A stretch of DNA of 64,000 nt, taken from assembly GCF_026914185.1 (NCBI RefSeq), contig NC_070565.1, positions 62,001 to 126,000 on the forward strand. Reading direction: 5' to 3'. Position 1 is the first letter of the stretch, and each line of letters opens with the position of its first letter. The notes under the pieces are model-generated. The model was not told where the DNA came from. It saw only the letters and a list, made by a program, of their open reading frames with translations, and ran no database searches. The stretch is from Puccinia triticina. Taxonomy: Eukaryota; Basidiomycota; Pucciniomycetes; Pucciniales; Pucciniaceae. A program made the position numbers and the translations under genes. This document shows, piece by piece, positions 22,892 to 34,995 of this stretch.

Positions 22892-22969
22892 GAGAATATA
22901 AATAGGTGTGTCGCCACTGCCTTTGATTTGATCAGAGCCAGCAGTGGCGACGCACCTATTTATATTCCC
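22891..22969. repeat. Inverted repeat with 26-bp arms
   Basis: AATATAAATAGGTGTGTCGC then CACTGC is followed 23 bases later by its near-perfect reverse complement GCAGTGGCGACGCACC then TATTTATATT. Because of it, the same short peptide start is encoded on both strands. Confidence 0.8.
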
Positions 22970-23228
22970 AATTAATCATTTGAGTCACAGGGCCCTGAGA
23001 GGTATTGACTGGCTTTGCCATAATAGTTGTCCTCTCAGGTCTTTCCTTAATTATATTAAAAATCATTGGTTATGTCGTCAAGTATATTTTCCGCAACCCT
23101 GTAAGGGGAAATGCTGCGTGGAAAAAGTACTTGTTGACATAATTAATGTTTTTAATTGGACACCCAATACAATACAATAAAATAAATTCTAAAAAAAAGT
23201 ATTGACCATACCAATCCACAAAATATTA

Positions 23229-23425
23229 GGGGGGTTCACAATAGGATAAAAATAAAACTTTAGAGTCAATTTTAAGGCCTTTATCAACAAATTTTAAAAA
23301 ATCTGGCAAGATGTACAGGACTGGGTGTCTCATGAGAATAAGAGTAACTTCTTCATTTTAAAAAAAATTGTTCATAAAGGCCTTAAAATTAGCTCTAAAG
23401 TTTTATTTTTATCCTATCCCCTATT
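23229..23425. mobile_element. MITE with inverted repeats of about 50 bp
   Basis: The left arm GGTTCACAATAGGATAAAAA followed by TAAAACTTTAGAG...TTTTAAGGCCTTTAT is mirrored by the right arm ATAAAGGCCTTAAAATTAGC...GTTTTATTTTTATCCTATCC. A left end of the same family restarts at 23434 without a right partner, which indicates a truncated second copy. Confidence 0.75.
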
Positions 23426-24969
23426 AGGGCCCAGGGGGGTTCACAATAGGATAAAAATAAAACTTTAGCATTAATTTTAGGGTCTTTATTTAACTCACAA
23501 ATGTTTTTGGTGTTCAAAGACTGTCAAGGCCTTTGATTCCTCAAACTACAATCTTAAGGTCCACCAAAATTAGTTCAACATCAAAGTATCTGTTTTAGCA
23601 GCTTGTGCAAGTGACTGTCAATCAAAAGCTATTGCTTCTGGTACCTATTTTCCACCAAGAACTGCACAAACAGCTCAGGAGGATTCAGAATCCGGTGATT
23701 GCTGGTGATGGATCTGTGGATTAGAAACACTAAGAAGTTATTTAAGCTTGGTTGATTGTTTTGGTTTGAACACAAGGGATACTCAACTACATACAGGTAT
23801 CCCTTGGACCCAAACTCTATTTATGGAGGAGGGACACCATCCCACAGGGAACCTCAACCTCCCTCCACTTGGCCCAATGTGACCAGTGTTTTACCACACC
23901 ACACGTAATAGGGTGGCCAGGGGTGGTCAATGGACTCATCAAAAAAATTGATACAACACCCTACAGACTGTGGTATTGCTCAAAGATAGTATTAAATTCA
24001 GTGTTAACAACTCACAGCAGACTATTCAACAGATCCAGTTCCAAGGACTGACACGCCATGAGCTCTCTATTTATTCTTGTGTTGGTTCAACACCCCAAGG
24101 CTGCATGAATATGTGTGCATAGTTGGTCCCCGGGGGACCAATCACACTGAGAAATGATTGAGACCCAGCATTCATGAGAAATCCAGTTGGAACTAGTACT
24201 CATATTTGACAGCCTAAGAAGTAAAGGATCCTTGGCTTCTGGCCAGTCATCCCAAACTTGCCAGAAGGTAACTGGAGTTCTCAAAGAACGTCATTAATTA
24301 GAGTTGATTACGTGAATGGTGAGGCCGCTGATTGAGGGGGTTTTACTAAGAGGACAAGCGGATCGAAATTGTCTAGATCTCATGAACTTCATATTTACGG
24401 TGACTCAGAAAAAGAAAGCCTTGATCACAGTGAACATAGAGAGGAGAATTTGACCATTTCATTCCCCAATCAGATTTCTCATCTTGAAAATCTCAAAAAC
24501 TTGGTTTATCAGAGAATAGAAGAAAACCAATATCATTCTTTCCAGTAATATTTGAACATCATATTAATTAAAACCAATTCTATTTTCTTTTCTAGTACAT
24601 AAATCTAATCCAAATCAAGTTTCTTTTCTGAATAAAATCTAGATGCCGGACCAAAATAATTTTTATACATCATCTATTCAATACACATTGAAAGAGAAGA
24701 GTAACAAGAAAATACACATACATACAATCGTTCGTGATTAAATTGGGTAAAAGGACAGTTTTTTGGTTCAGGATAGCACAGTGTCAATGTGCGTAACTGG
24801 ATTCGTCCTTGACAGACCTTGAGTCATTTCAAGATGCACGAACTCTTTTTCCAAAGTTGGGATTGGTTGAGTTGTCCGATTTTTGTCATAACTCTTCTTG
24901 GGAGATTAAAACAGTGGTTTCGAGTATTATTTCGGAGTTGAATCATTTCTCGAAATCGTGATGAATTTC
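23426..24969. other. Intergenic region downstream of the CSC1-like gene
   Basis: It begins with the truncated MITE end (23434-23500). The rest shows no coding or structured features beyond the AT-rich 3' flank of the CSC1-like gene (24540-24730). Confidence 0.5.
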
Positions 24970-27900
24970 TTAGAGGAGATTCAAATGCTGAGTTGGTATG
25001 CCCTCCTCATAAAAGGCATCGAGGTCTAGGATTGCGAGTTTTGGGATTTGTCAGTTCACTTGAAATTTGCAATTGGATGAGAGGATTCAATGATCGAAAT
25101 GGACTTACCCCAGTACTTTTTCAACTCATGAGCCTCTTCAGCCGCGATACCATTCTTGGGTAACCAAACGGCTGGTGAGGTTTGCAGAAGGACTGGTGGG
25201 TAGAGCATATCGCTTGAATAAACCTGTGAACTCCCCCAAGTTAGAAATGGTAGATGTGGAGGGGCGTCGGGGTACGTTCGAAGAGCTAGTCGAGTATCTA
25301 CGAGATCATCAACGCTCTCACTGGGTAGAGGTACTGGACGATGCAACTTGACTTCCGAAGATCGTATCTTCGAGTTGACAAGATGAAATATGGAAAAAAG
25401 AGATTCTTTCTTGGATCCCGGTGATTTGGCGGCCCTGGGTTCACCTTGAGGAGCCTTGGATTCGTAATCGATTGCTCCAGGTCCAGCTTCAAAGACTTCT
25501 AACGCCCTTTTAGATTCTGCAGTTAGATCTTTTTTTCCTCCGTAGCTTGATTCTTGATAAGCCATTAGACAAGTGATCGTGAGGATGGAGAATGTAATGA
25601 TCCCAGCCAGTGCTGCAAGTACCCACCGTTGGCGGGATGCTAGGATCACAGCCAAAAACATGCTATGGAAGCCCAAAAGGATGGAAAGCATGAAAATCAT
25701 TTGCAATTCGGTCTTCCCTCCACTCTGAGAATCCCTTTTGTATACGTAGCGAACGTTGCGTTGTTGGACAAGAGACAAGTAACCAAAAAATACAACGCTC
25801 GGAATTATCTGTGGTCCAAAACAAAAGTATCAGTCTCTTCAGTTATCAGATGACAATTCGGAGGATTTATAATAGCCTCTGTGAGCTTACAGTCAACGGA
25901 GCTATCGAAGAAAAGAGCAGAAGGATAGAAACTCCCATCAAACTAGCTCCTCGAGATAGAGCGGAATTCATCTGTTGGGGCCATAGACTTAATACCCTTT
26001 GCCGAGGGGTTTGTGCACTTTTTAAAGCCCTTCTAACCTTCTTCCATCTTTCGGGTTGGGTCAAGATGACAGTGGGTATGATAATTGCCAAGATGCACTG
26101 GAAGGACAAAAACGAATCGGATAGTGCAAGAATACTCCTAGAAAATTGATCGATGATCACGATTTTGTCTTCTACTTCTCCCCCCGTTGAGAATCTCAAG
26201 TCGATCACACTCGCGCAGATCAAAAACCAAATCAGAAAACATCCACCAATCAAGATAAAAATCGCCTTGACGGAAAGTAATTGACCAGCAGCTTTCGAGG
26301 GGAGTCCGGAAAAATTGATTGCGAGGTAAGAGATAGTTGAGAGAGCCTGATAAAGTAGAATAAACAAAATTATCGAAGGTATGGTAATCGAAATTAAACC
26401 AAGTGGAAGACCAGTTTGTTGGCGCAAAAAAACGAAAACCGGTGAGTCGTTGGGGAGCTCTGGTGTGGCGGCCATCGATAAAACGGTAACCGGAATAACT
26501 GGTTCAAAAGGGAGGGGTCAAATTAAATGAGCCTTGGTCAATCCAAACGAGATACTTTGGGGTATATGCTAACTGATTACTCCAACAATTAAAAAAATCG
26601 CCAAAAACAGTATCCAAAATAACGGCAAGCGGCTCTTTTTTCCCAAGCTTTGCCAATTAATATCCTCGCGAGTCATACCATCAATGGGTAGAGCGCCTTT
26701 AATCGACTCCACACCTTTTCCCACAAGTATCCACCCGAAAACTGATCCATTGAGCCCCTCGTCCATCTCCTCCACAGCTCTGCGCTTTTCCTCGAGGAAG
26801 TCTTGGTTGAGCCGTTTGAGCTGCGAGCGGTTCTTGCGGATGGAATGATATAGACTCTCTATTTCCTTGGCATTCATGAACCTATGCGGCTTGACTTTCC
26901 GGCTATAATGAGCTGTGAGAGTGATGCGGTTTTTGATTGCGTTGGACACTTTCTTTGAATTACCATTATCATCCTCTGTTGCTGACTTTATGAGCATCGG
27001 TCGCATATCCTGACCTGTGATCGTTTCAGGTAAATCAAATAGGTAGGGTATGATTTCTGGTCCTTCAGAATTTCGATTCGTGCTTCCTTGTAGAGATCTT
27101 GCAGGTGTGGGGGAACCCCCCAAGAGATTTGGAGAGGAAAATGATTGTGTTAGAGGATGGAAGGAGGCCAGTCTGGCGTTGCTAGTGGGGTCCGAGGGGA
27201 AGCTCAGACGAGTTCTTCTGTTAGCTTCTTGCTGAATCAGGTCGGACAGTTTAACCGCAGGGACAGATGGATTGTTATTATATTTAACATTATGCCTGCT
27301 ATTCGAATGATCCAGAGAAGCTGAGGTTGGGGCGGTCGAGGAAGGAGGTGGATATCCATGTGTGTCATCGGTAGAAGCCAGACTCGAGGGTGTTGAACGA
27401 CCAGGCTGTGGCCAAGATCCCGTATGACTGGGAGCCATTGATGATCTAGCGGTTCCAGTTGTACTTGTTTCGGCTGAAGGAGAACAAACTGGTTGGGTAT
27501 GTTCGATGAAACAATTTCCAAGGCGATGGCTCCTCTCAGATTTTAAAGAAGCTGGCTTCGGGGACCCCAGGCAAGCTTCATTGCCCTGAGTGACGTTGTG
27601 GAAGGTGCCATCAAGTCGCCGTGTGACTTCGTTTCCGATTGCCCACTGTTTATAAAAGTGTGAAGGGTGAAGTTTCAGTATCCTGCTGCTAGTATATAAT
27701 CAACGGGACATGCCGGCAGAGAAATCTTACTTTGTCTTGATACTTCTCATTCGTCAGATGTGGATCTTCGATTATTTCCCCAAAGCAGAAGTCTGAACTT
27801 TTAACTTCTGGTTTCTGACCACTGAGTCTTTCCGGCAGAACCTTTAGTGTCTCTTGACTCTCAAATCGGGACAGTCGAAGGCTGGTGTCATTCCAACCAA

Positions 27901-29239
27901 GGCCGGATGATTCTCGAGGCTTAGCGTCAAGCTTATATAGACCCAGTGGACCGTAAGGTGTCACCTGCTCCTCTGCCAATTCTTCGGCCTCTGCTCTGCT
28001 GCGAGATTTATTATGATTTTGCCGCTTGGGCCTTTTGGCGGGTGAATGGTCGACATTCTCGGGCAGGAAACCGGCGACGTATTTGGACTCGTTGAGTTCG
28101 AGATCATCGAGCACTTTTCTGCGCTTCTCTGAAAGTGAGTATAACCCTTCAAGTTGTGATATAGTGAAGATCCCTTGAATGATGACTCCCCTTTGTTCGG
28201 ATCGAAGCGGCACCCCCGAGCTGCTGAGGGATTGTTTGCAACTATTCGACTTGCTGGATGTGGAACTGTTAGAGGCCGCATCTGAATCAAGTCCCTTTTG
28301 ATCGGCGTCTCTGGGGCTGCTAGAGTTCTTTCCGAGTTGATGAGACTCAGAAGATCCACGACTTGGAATAGCTACACCGCTTCCCTCCTGGCCGACCGGA
28401 CCCAATCCACAAGCTCGAACCCAGTTAGCCATCTTCTTTTCACCCACTTCCTCAAATCCACTGTGAGGTTTCCGGGGGAAATACACAATCTGTAAACCTC
28501 CACATTTTTCTTGAGAGAACCTTTGTAGATTCTTCTTGAGATAATGCCACTCGAAGAGGATAAGCAGAAAAGCTAGCACGACTCCTATCAAGAGCGCAGC
28601 AATCGCCCAGATAATCAAACGAGTCGAGAAGGATGTCGGGGTGAGATCGTATTGGTAAAGCAGCCTGAGGACGGTAAAGTTTTGGACGGAGCTGAATTTC
28701 GGAGACTCTGGAGATGGAGGTGGAACACCGGTGATGAAGAGGGCCAAAAAAGTTGGAAGCCCCAGGAGCAAGGCTAGAAGAGCCAATCTGAGGCATAACG
28801 CAAGAAACCTCAGATGGATTTCTTCGTCCGTCATGAAAGTCGAGTAATCTCCATTCGGGGACTGTCTTGAGGATTGTTTCGAGGAGGCCTGTTGAGTGGT
28901 TGAACCCTTAAGAACCATCAACAAGAATTTGAAAAGTGAGCATCCGGGAAACGGATCAAATATAGGATGGACTCTTTGACTCGGCCCGGGCCACCAGGTC
29001 CGAGGAACATAGATAGCTTTCCACATGAAAGAGCTCGGTCGAGAGCGGGTACGGAAAAAGATCCACTATGTACATTTTTCGATACCATCAAGGTCAAAGA
29101 TCAGTGGGTTTGAAGTCACTCAAGAGGGAGATTGATTGGTCTGATGGCTTACCAATAGCGGAAGAGTGAGAAAGAGAGAGATAGCAATGCTTGATGCTAT
29201 GCCTAGTGCCACGTGGTCAGGGTCTGAAGTGGAAGCCAT
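24970..29239 (-). CDS. CSC1/OSCA-type (DUF221, TMEM63 relative) cation channel
   Basis: Multi-span membrane protein of the osmosensitive calcium-permeable channel family. Exons: 29153-29239, 27731-29065, 26574-27645, 25891-26498, 25109-25808, 24970-25025 (1285 codons plus stop). The first span (IASSIAISLFLTLPLL) joins FFRTRSRPSSFMWKAIYVPR, the family's F-x-x-x-R...IY-x-PR entry. Exon 2 adds two more spans (near residues 140 and 190) and a long polar loop. Exon 3 holds the cytosolic coiled part (IESLYHSIRKNRSQLKRL) and the span FWILFLAIFLIVGVI. Exons 4-5 hold about six to seven spans, including IISITIPSIILFILL-like segments and VQQRNVRYVYKRDSQSGG, the Y-x-x-x-YxxxG signature before the last spans. 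It is larger than most homologues because of its Ser-rich cytosolic insertions. Substrate and gating are inferred from the family only. Confidence 0.78.
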
Positions 29240-30191
29240 GGCCAGATGATAAGTGGCGGCTTTCAGGTAGGAGGAGATCTTGAGGGTTGTGACAGTGTGG
29301 GCGGTCAGATTTGATTGAAGGTGGTTGCCACAAGCTGAAGTTGGAGCGCTGGAGACGAGACAATCCCGCTGGAAACTTCAGGGACCTCGAAATCCCCTCA
29401 GCTAATCAGTATCTGCTGGGAAGAAGGTTGGGCTGATTGGTATATATAAGGAAGCTTCAAGAGAAGGTTGGAAATGCGCCCAGGTCGGATGTCATCGAGC
29501 TGGTGCAAATTGTGATTGGCTGGCCTCAGGGTCGACTCACATTGATGGTGGCCTGGCATCGATGTAATAATAACAATAATGCATTTAAAGCTTGTGCCCA
29601 ACTAGGGAATCAATCGGTTCGGTGTTTTGCTTGACGAAGTACCTGGCTTCCGGACTCAGGGGATGCACTTCCCAGCGCTGGAAGTTAGCTGGCTAATGGA
29701 CCTAGTGGAATTTAATTGATGCTCCCAACCGATGACAGTGATAGCGATGAATTAGAAGATCTCGGTCGTCAGCTTCAGCTGCAACAAGTTTGCCAGACCT
29801 GTTGGCAAGCAAAGTCGACAACCCAAGGCCATATATCAACTAACCCCGGGTCTGACTGTACATACTCGACGACGCCGATCACGATAGGACAATTAAGAAT
29901 TTAAGGATGTTCCCAGTAAAATTCTGTCAACAGATGTCAGGGCCCAAGTGGATATCTCCACACCATCATCAGGGTATGTAGCTGTAGCTGTATGTAGACT
30001 AGGGGATAATAGGACTTGACCCGTCGTTGAGGCGCCCCGGGGCTGCCTTTGCAAGCCGTCCACGGTCTGAGTGACTTGATGGGGACCGGAGATGTGACAT
30101 TTAATGAAACAAGTGACAGCCGGCCCCCGCTTTCAAAAATCCCTCCATCCATCCCACTCAAAGGACCTTGGCATTTATCATCTCGCTGGAT
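29240..30191. other. Divergent intergenic region of the CSC1-like and p34-like genes
   Basis: This 952-bp stretch separates two divergent starts and must contain both promoters. I see no coding region. A palindromic motif GTATGTAGCTGTAGCTGTATGTAG-like occurs near 29975-29998. Confidence 0.5.
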
Positions 30192-31519
30192 ATGTCGGAT
30201 CAAGGCACTCAGCCGGTAAACAGGGTGGAGATCTATGGATCCTGTGACTGGGAGGCTACAATCGAATTCATCACTCGTGAGTCGGCGTAATTTGTTAGGG
30301 TGTTAAACCAAGCAAGGCTCAAAGACGTACCTCTTTCCGCGAAGGTATGATTGACCAGGCTCAGAGGCAGCCCTCAAAAGCACCCAGAGGCGACCGAGCT
30401 GGTCAGTCGGAGGCCATCAAACTTGATCCCAATCGCCAGCTGTCGGTTTGGAAGCTGGTGACCAAATACTACGACGCCTTACTGGAAATTCGATGTTTCT
30501 CGATTGAGACCAGAGGAACGGTTCGGCCAACCACAGCGCATGCTATCGTGATTTTATGCGCAAGTGACGATAAGGTAAGAACTATCCAGGAGGGGAAATA
30601 AATCATGTTAAGAATGTTCGCAGCTCGCTACGATTTATGAAACGCAAGTAACTGTTTTGACTAGATTAGGGTCGCTTGTCGTTCGTCCTCAAGTCATTCA
30701 AATCAGAGGAACAGATAGCTCATTCGCGGCTTGTAATCGTCGATTTGGAATCTGAACAACTCGAAGAGGATGAAGAGTGGCATGCAATTTGTTTTGAGCA
30801 TGGCTTCGAATGTCACAGTCAGTACTACCACTCTCACCTCCTTCATGTTTAATCCGCTATTCTCGAAGCTCACTCCGTCGCTCTTGAGACTAACTTTGAG
30901 CTCCTCTGGATCAGGTTCGTCGGATCTAGATGAAGCTTCGATGTCCTGGCAATGCTGCCCTTGGCCCTCGATCCAACGAAACTCTCAGGCAGTTTTCTCG
31001 GGTAGCCTCAGCCCCCTTTTAGAACTCGATCACACCCAATTTGTATCTCCAGTATCTCTCCTCTCTAATCCGCAAACCGGAACTTACGATCAATCTCGGA
31101 ATGACTTCGACAAAGATATACCTAAGGGCCCGGCTCGCTTGACAAATTCAGAGGTCGGCAGTACAGATCCAGCGCCCTGTCCGAACAACTCAGAAGCCAA
31201 CAAATTCGAAGATGATTTTTCGGACTTCGTCTCGGCTGGTACCAGCTCAACTCAGTGGGATGATCAGAATGTCGATACCGTCAATGATACTGATGATGAT
31301 ACTGAACAAATTAGCTCGCTTGAAGTAGAAGAAATGGTTCACAAGCTCTTTGGACAGAATCTCCCCTCTAGCTCAGCAGACGGACACGGCGATCTTGAAA
31401 GCTTAGTTTCTCAACTCGATCTATTGAAGCTCGAGGCTGCGGGTATGGATCATCGATCGCGTAAACGGTTGGCATCTCGAGTGGCCATGGCTGTTGAAAG
31501 TCAACTGGGCCCTGATTAG
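30192..31519 (+). CDS. Alpha/gamma-adaptin-binding protein p34 (IRC6/AAGAB-like)
   Basis: Homologues are cytosolic chaperones that hold newly made AP-1 and AP-2 adaptin subunits during assembly. Proposed exons: 30192-30276, 30325-30344, 30440-30574, 30670-30817, 30915-31519 (330 codons plus stop). The N-terminal half resembles the family's small-GTPase-like domain: NRVEIYGSCDWEATIEFI, then VWKLVTKYYDALL, then SRLVIVDLESEQLEEDEEWH followed by FEHGFEC. The C-terminal half contains the hallmark acidic segment FEDDFSDFVS (about residue 230) and ends with a helical region rich in Leu and Arg. The last three exons join in phase with good splice sites. The 20-nt second exon and the 48-nt first intron are weak guesses; the third exon could start earlier, at 30410. 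No P-loop is visible. Confidence 0.68.
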
Positions 31520-32657
31520 CACTCAGTGACCCCTTCCATTCACATTCAACCATGTTAAAGTCCTGTCCCTTTTCTTCTGTGTCATAAAATCGAAATATTT
31601 TTAGCTTTACGGATAAAATTCAACATGGGCTTGTGTATTTATTTAGAAATATTAACTTTAGTCCAAGTATATTCAAGTCAATATAACCCAGCTCCAGAAT
31701 ATTTTAGTGAATTCCATCATTTCATAGATTCCATTTAAAGCCCTGAACAGCTCAAAAGAACATGCATGTCAACCTTTGAAGCAAGTATCTAGGCTTCGAA
31801 TGAGATTTTTCAAGTTCACGCGGTGAGACAATTTTGCTTATCTGAATCAGATCAATGTCACAAAACCTGAGAGATTTTGTCTTAAATCTTTAATGGCATA
31901 CTCTCCAGGGATCTACACCAAGGGTGCATTAAAAGTTTTTGGATGTGGTCTGAAAATAATCCGCTGGTTTGTGGAAATATTATGAGGAAAATAGGGAAAG
32001 ATATTTTCAAAGCCCCTTTGTAAATATTTCCTCCCATTTTTATTATTGAAATCAAACTTTTCCCCGATTTCTGTGGGAAACCAATTTCCTAAATTTATGG
32101 AAAATATTTCAGAAACCACTCAGAGTGGTTTCTGAGATATTCTCAAAATATCTCAAATGTGCATGCTGTGACTCGTTCCTGGCAATGTCCTTACTGAATG
32201 AGCTGGAAAATATTTTGAAGCCAGATCAATCTGGCTTTGGAATATCTTTTTGCACCTGTGGTGTAGTCAAGCGGATTTCTTCTCCATTGTATAGCTTGTA
32301 TCTTGCTGTCAAATGTTTTTGACTTTTTGATTCCTTTTAAAGTTGTGACCTTTTGTGATTTCATATTGTGGAATTGAACTTGAAGCCTCTGCGTGCTCGC
32401 GGGGCGCGCCCGCCCCCCCCCCCCCCCCCCCTTAGATGAAGTTTGCGGAACTCTCAGACATTGGGGATTTATTATGCTTTGCATTGATATTTTGGATTGA
32501 TTTGCCGAATGAATTAACCTCGAAAACAGTCCTACAGAGTACATGGTGTACTGGATCTCGCTGGCAATTGGAATTTGTACACGACCCTGGAAACCCCCAA
32601 AGTATGTGGGTAATGTAAATATATGAATTTTTCCATTTTTTTGCAAAATGGTAGGCA
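31520..32657. other. Intergenic region with AT-rich palindromic sequence
   Basis: The part 32097-32140 is an inverted repeat (GAAAATATTTCAGAAACCAC / GTGGTTTCTGAGATATTCTC). A C-run of about 19 lies at 32413-32431. No gene is seen. Confidence 0.45.
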
Positions 32658-33124
32658 CAACACTGGGTCGCTACGCTACGCTACGCTATTTCAGCGCTAC
32701 GCGTTAGCGTAGCGGCAAAAAGCGCCCATCTATTTTGCATAGCATTAGCGCGCTGTTAGCGCCGCTACGCTGCGCTAATTTTCAGCGGCGCTAACAGCGC
32801 GCCAATTCTTTGTTAGCGTTAGCGCGCCGCTACAGTCGCTACGCTACGCTGCGCTGCGCTACAGCTCTTTTAGCGGAAAAGAAGCCCTTTTTTCCCGCTA
32901 AAGGCGCTGTAGCGCGCGCTCTTTTGCGCCCTGCATGCATAGCGTTAGCGCAATTCCGCGCATCTGCGCTAACGCTACGCTATCAGCTAAAATAGCTGCG
33001 CACCGCGTGCGCGTAGCGTTAGCGCATATGCGTGCAATTGCGCTGACGCTACGCTAAAAAATAGCGCATTCGCGCTGCGCTACGCTACGCTAACCGCTAT
33101 GGTTAGCGTAGCGACCCAGTGTTG
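32658..33124. mobile_element. hAT-like MITE (467 bp) with 7-bp target duplication
   Basis: Termini CAACACTGGGTCGCTACGCT (left) and AGCGTAGCGACCCAGTGTTG (right) are perfect inverted repeats over 20 bp. GTAGGCA flanks both sides (32651-32657, 33125-33131). Almost the whole body is made of GCTACGC, TAGCGTTAGCGC and GCGCGCTA words in both orientations, with a central AGCGGAAAAG/CTTTTTTCCCGCTA zone. No coding capacity. It shares its design with 16115-17180 and 58811-63491. Confidence 0.85.
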
Positions 33125-33815
33125 GTAGGCATGAAATAAATAGGTATGAATGGAATTTGAGACCCAAGAGGGTAGGCATCAAACATGCCAGAAATGTATG
33201 AATTTTCCACCAAAACTTGGTTAAATCTGCTACTACCCGCAGAACCCGGCTTTTTATGGGGGTATTGGGGGTCCCCGGGGGGATTTTGTCTCAAGCATAT
33301 GCATAAAAATGTATGAATTGGCCCCAGAAAGGCCATTCCCCAGTGCCCCCCGATAGGACCCCAGAGAGCCCCTATGTCTAAGCCAACATATGTCGCACGT
33401 ATCCGGGGGACATTTTTTTGCAAAATGCTCCTGATGTAATTCAGCGGATACGTATCCAAATTGAATTTTTGTCCCAAGATGATCCTGATGTGGTTGGTAT
33501 CTTTTTGGCATTTCCTGGAAACCAAAACCAAATATTTGGGTCTTGGGTTCAATTCCCACCCCAAAAAGGGTTTTTTCTGCCCAATTTTTCCCTCTAGACC
33601 TTTATTGTTCAAAATCCTCCTTATCTACACCGTATCTAAACCAGGCCTACAGTTGCGAGGGGCATATTACTGTACGCCCTCGCCTGCAAAATCAAATCTG
33701 AGACGCGGGCCAAATTAAGCCCATACATATGGGCTTACTACAACATGTAAATGATAGATTTGGGCCTTTTGGAGGCTGTAGATTCTAGTTCTATCCAGGC
33801 TAAGGTTTCTGACCA

Positions 33816-33855
<40 letters not shown>

Positions 33856-34995
33856 GCCCCTACATTACGAACCGGCTGCTAAGTACATGCCATAAACCCA
33901 TAATTATGGCTTTATAAGCTGTAATTCCATGACTATGGAACTCATAAACCCATAGCCATGGGGTCCGAGCACTCATCAGCCCATAGTACAGAGTCCGAGT
34001 GCCCTCTTCAGAATCCTCTCATCACCCTTCACACAATGTGAACATAGGAGAGGTACATAAAAAGCTTGATGGCGCAAGACATGCCAACCATGTTCAAAGA
34101 TCAATCATCAGCGGATGGGTTTTCCAACCTGCAGCCCGCCACTTTTACTCTTGGCACAGTTGCTGCTGTTCTTGCCCGGGTACATATGTCTTCAAGGATG
34201 ATCTGCCAAGGTTCTGTTTGATCCACACATGGGCATCACCAGCTGCTTCTCCTTGGGATTCAAGACCATCCCAGAGGTTGTTCATTCAAAAATTCATTGT
34301 CAGATCCTGCCAAATTAGGCTGAATCTCCCGGGGTTTTTTTCCTCCCAGATCCAAAAATTCCGGACCGGGGACCCCCGGGGGCTTACTCTGTACAGTAAT
34401 ATGCCCCTCGCAACTGTAATTGGGAAAAACCCAATTTCCCCATGTATCCAAAACCCAGAATTCCAGGAATTCACATATGTTGGCTTGGTTGGGGCTTTCC
34501 GGGGTCCTCCCCCAATGTATGAATTTAGCCAAAATTCTAGATTTTCAAAGTTGGTTTGCATAATTTTATGCATGCATAAAATTATGCAAACCAACTTTGA
34601 ACACCATAATTACCCACATTTATAGGGGGTTTCCAGGGTCCTACATATTTGTACTCTCAGCGGAGAAGGTTCTCCAAAAAAACGTTTCCGAATTCACCCA
34701 TATGGATTCAATTATTACATGAAAGAGAAAGAATATGTACGGCCCGAGGTATAGTCAGGTCCTGTTGGTTTCACTCGTCAGCAGAATGTCTATTATTTAG
34801 CTTTTTTCAATCTATGTTGCACAAGGTCGTGATAAAAAAACAAATATAAAGAACATGCGAAAGCAAGTCCGTACAAGCAATCTCTACTGTATATTCTATT
34901 TTGTTTTGAGTGGTGAGAAATATGTAGCTGAGAGTCCTAGAATAGAGGCTTTGGTGGTTTTGAACGAAATAGCAAGATGTTGTATATCTATCGGA
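33125..34995. other. Intergenic region with poly-T, low-copy repeats and a perfect palindrome
   Basis: It contains T(35) at 33820-33854 and the palindrome at 34544-34601. The parts 33250-33660 and 34270-34540 share phrases such as CCCCCGGGG...TACTGT with each other in opposite orientation (GAGGGGCATATTACTGTAC versus GTACAGTAATATGCCCCTC), suggesting a decayed inverted element spanning them. No gene is seen. Confidence 0.45.
34544..34601. repeat. Perfect 58-bp palindrome
   Basis: Two 29-bp arms without a spacer, starting TTCAAAGTTGGTTTGCATAA and centred on TGCATGCA. Its outer word TTCAAAGTTG...GCATAA matches the termini of the MITE family at 15898 and 56303, so it is probably a minimal or internally deleted copy. 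Confidence 0.9.

Noticed and set aside
22144..22917. A 257-codon open frame on the minus strand
   Set aside because: It starts inside a palindrome that gives the same peptide start on both strands, its composition is biased and it contains no family motif.
33495..33590. A tRNA-like sequence suggested by GGGTTCAATTCCCACC
   Set aside because: Only the B-box word fits; no A box at the right distance and no cloverleaf can be drawn.
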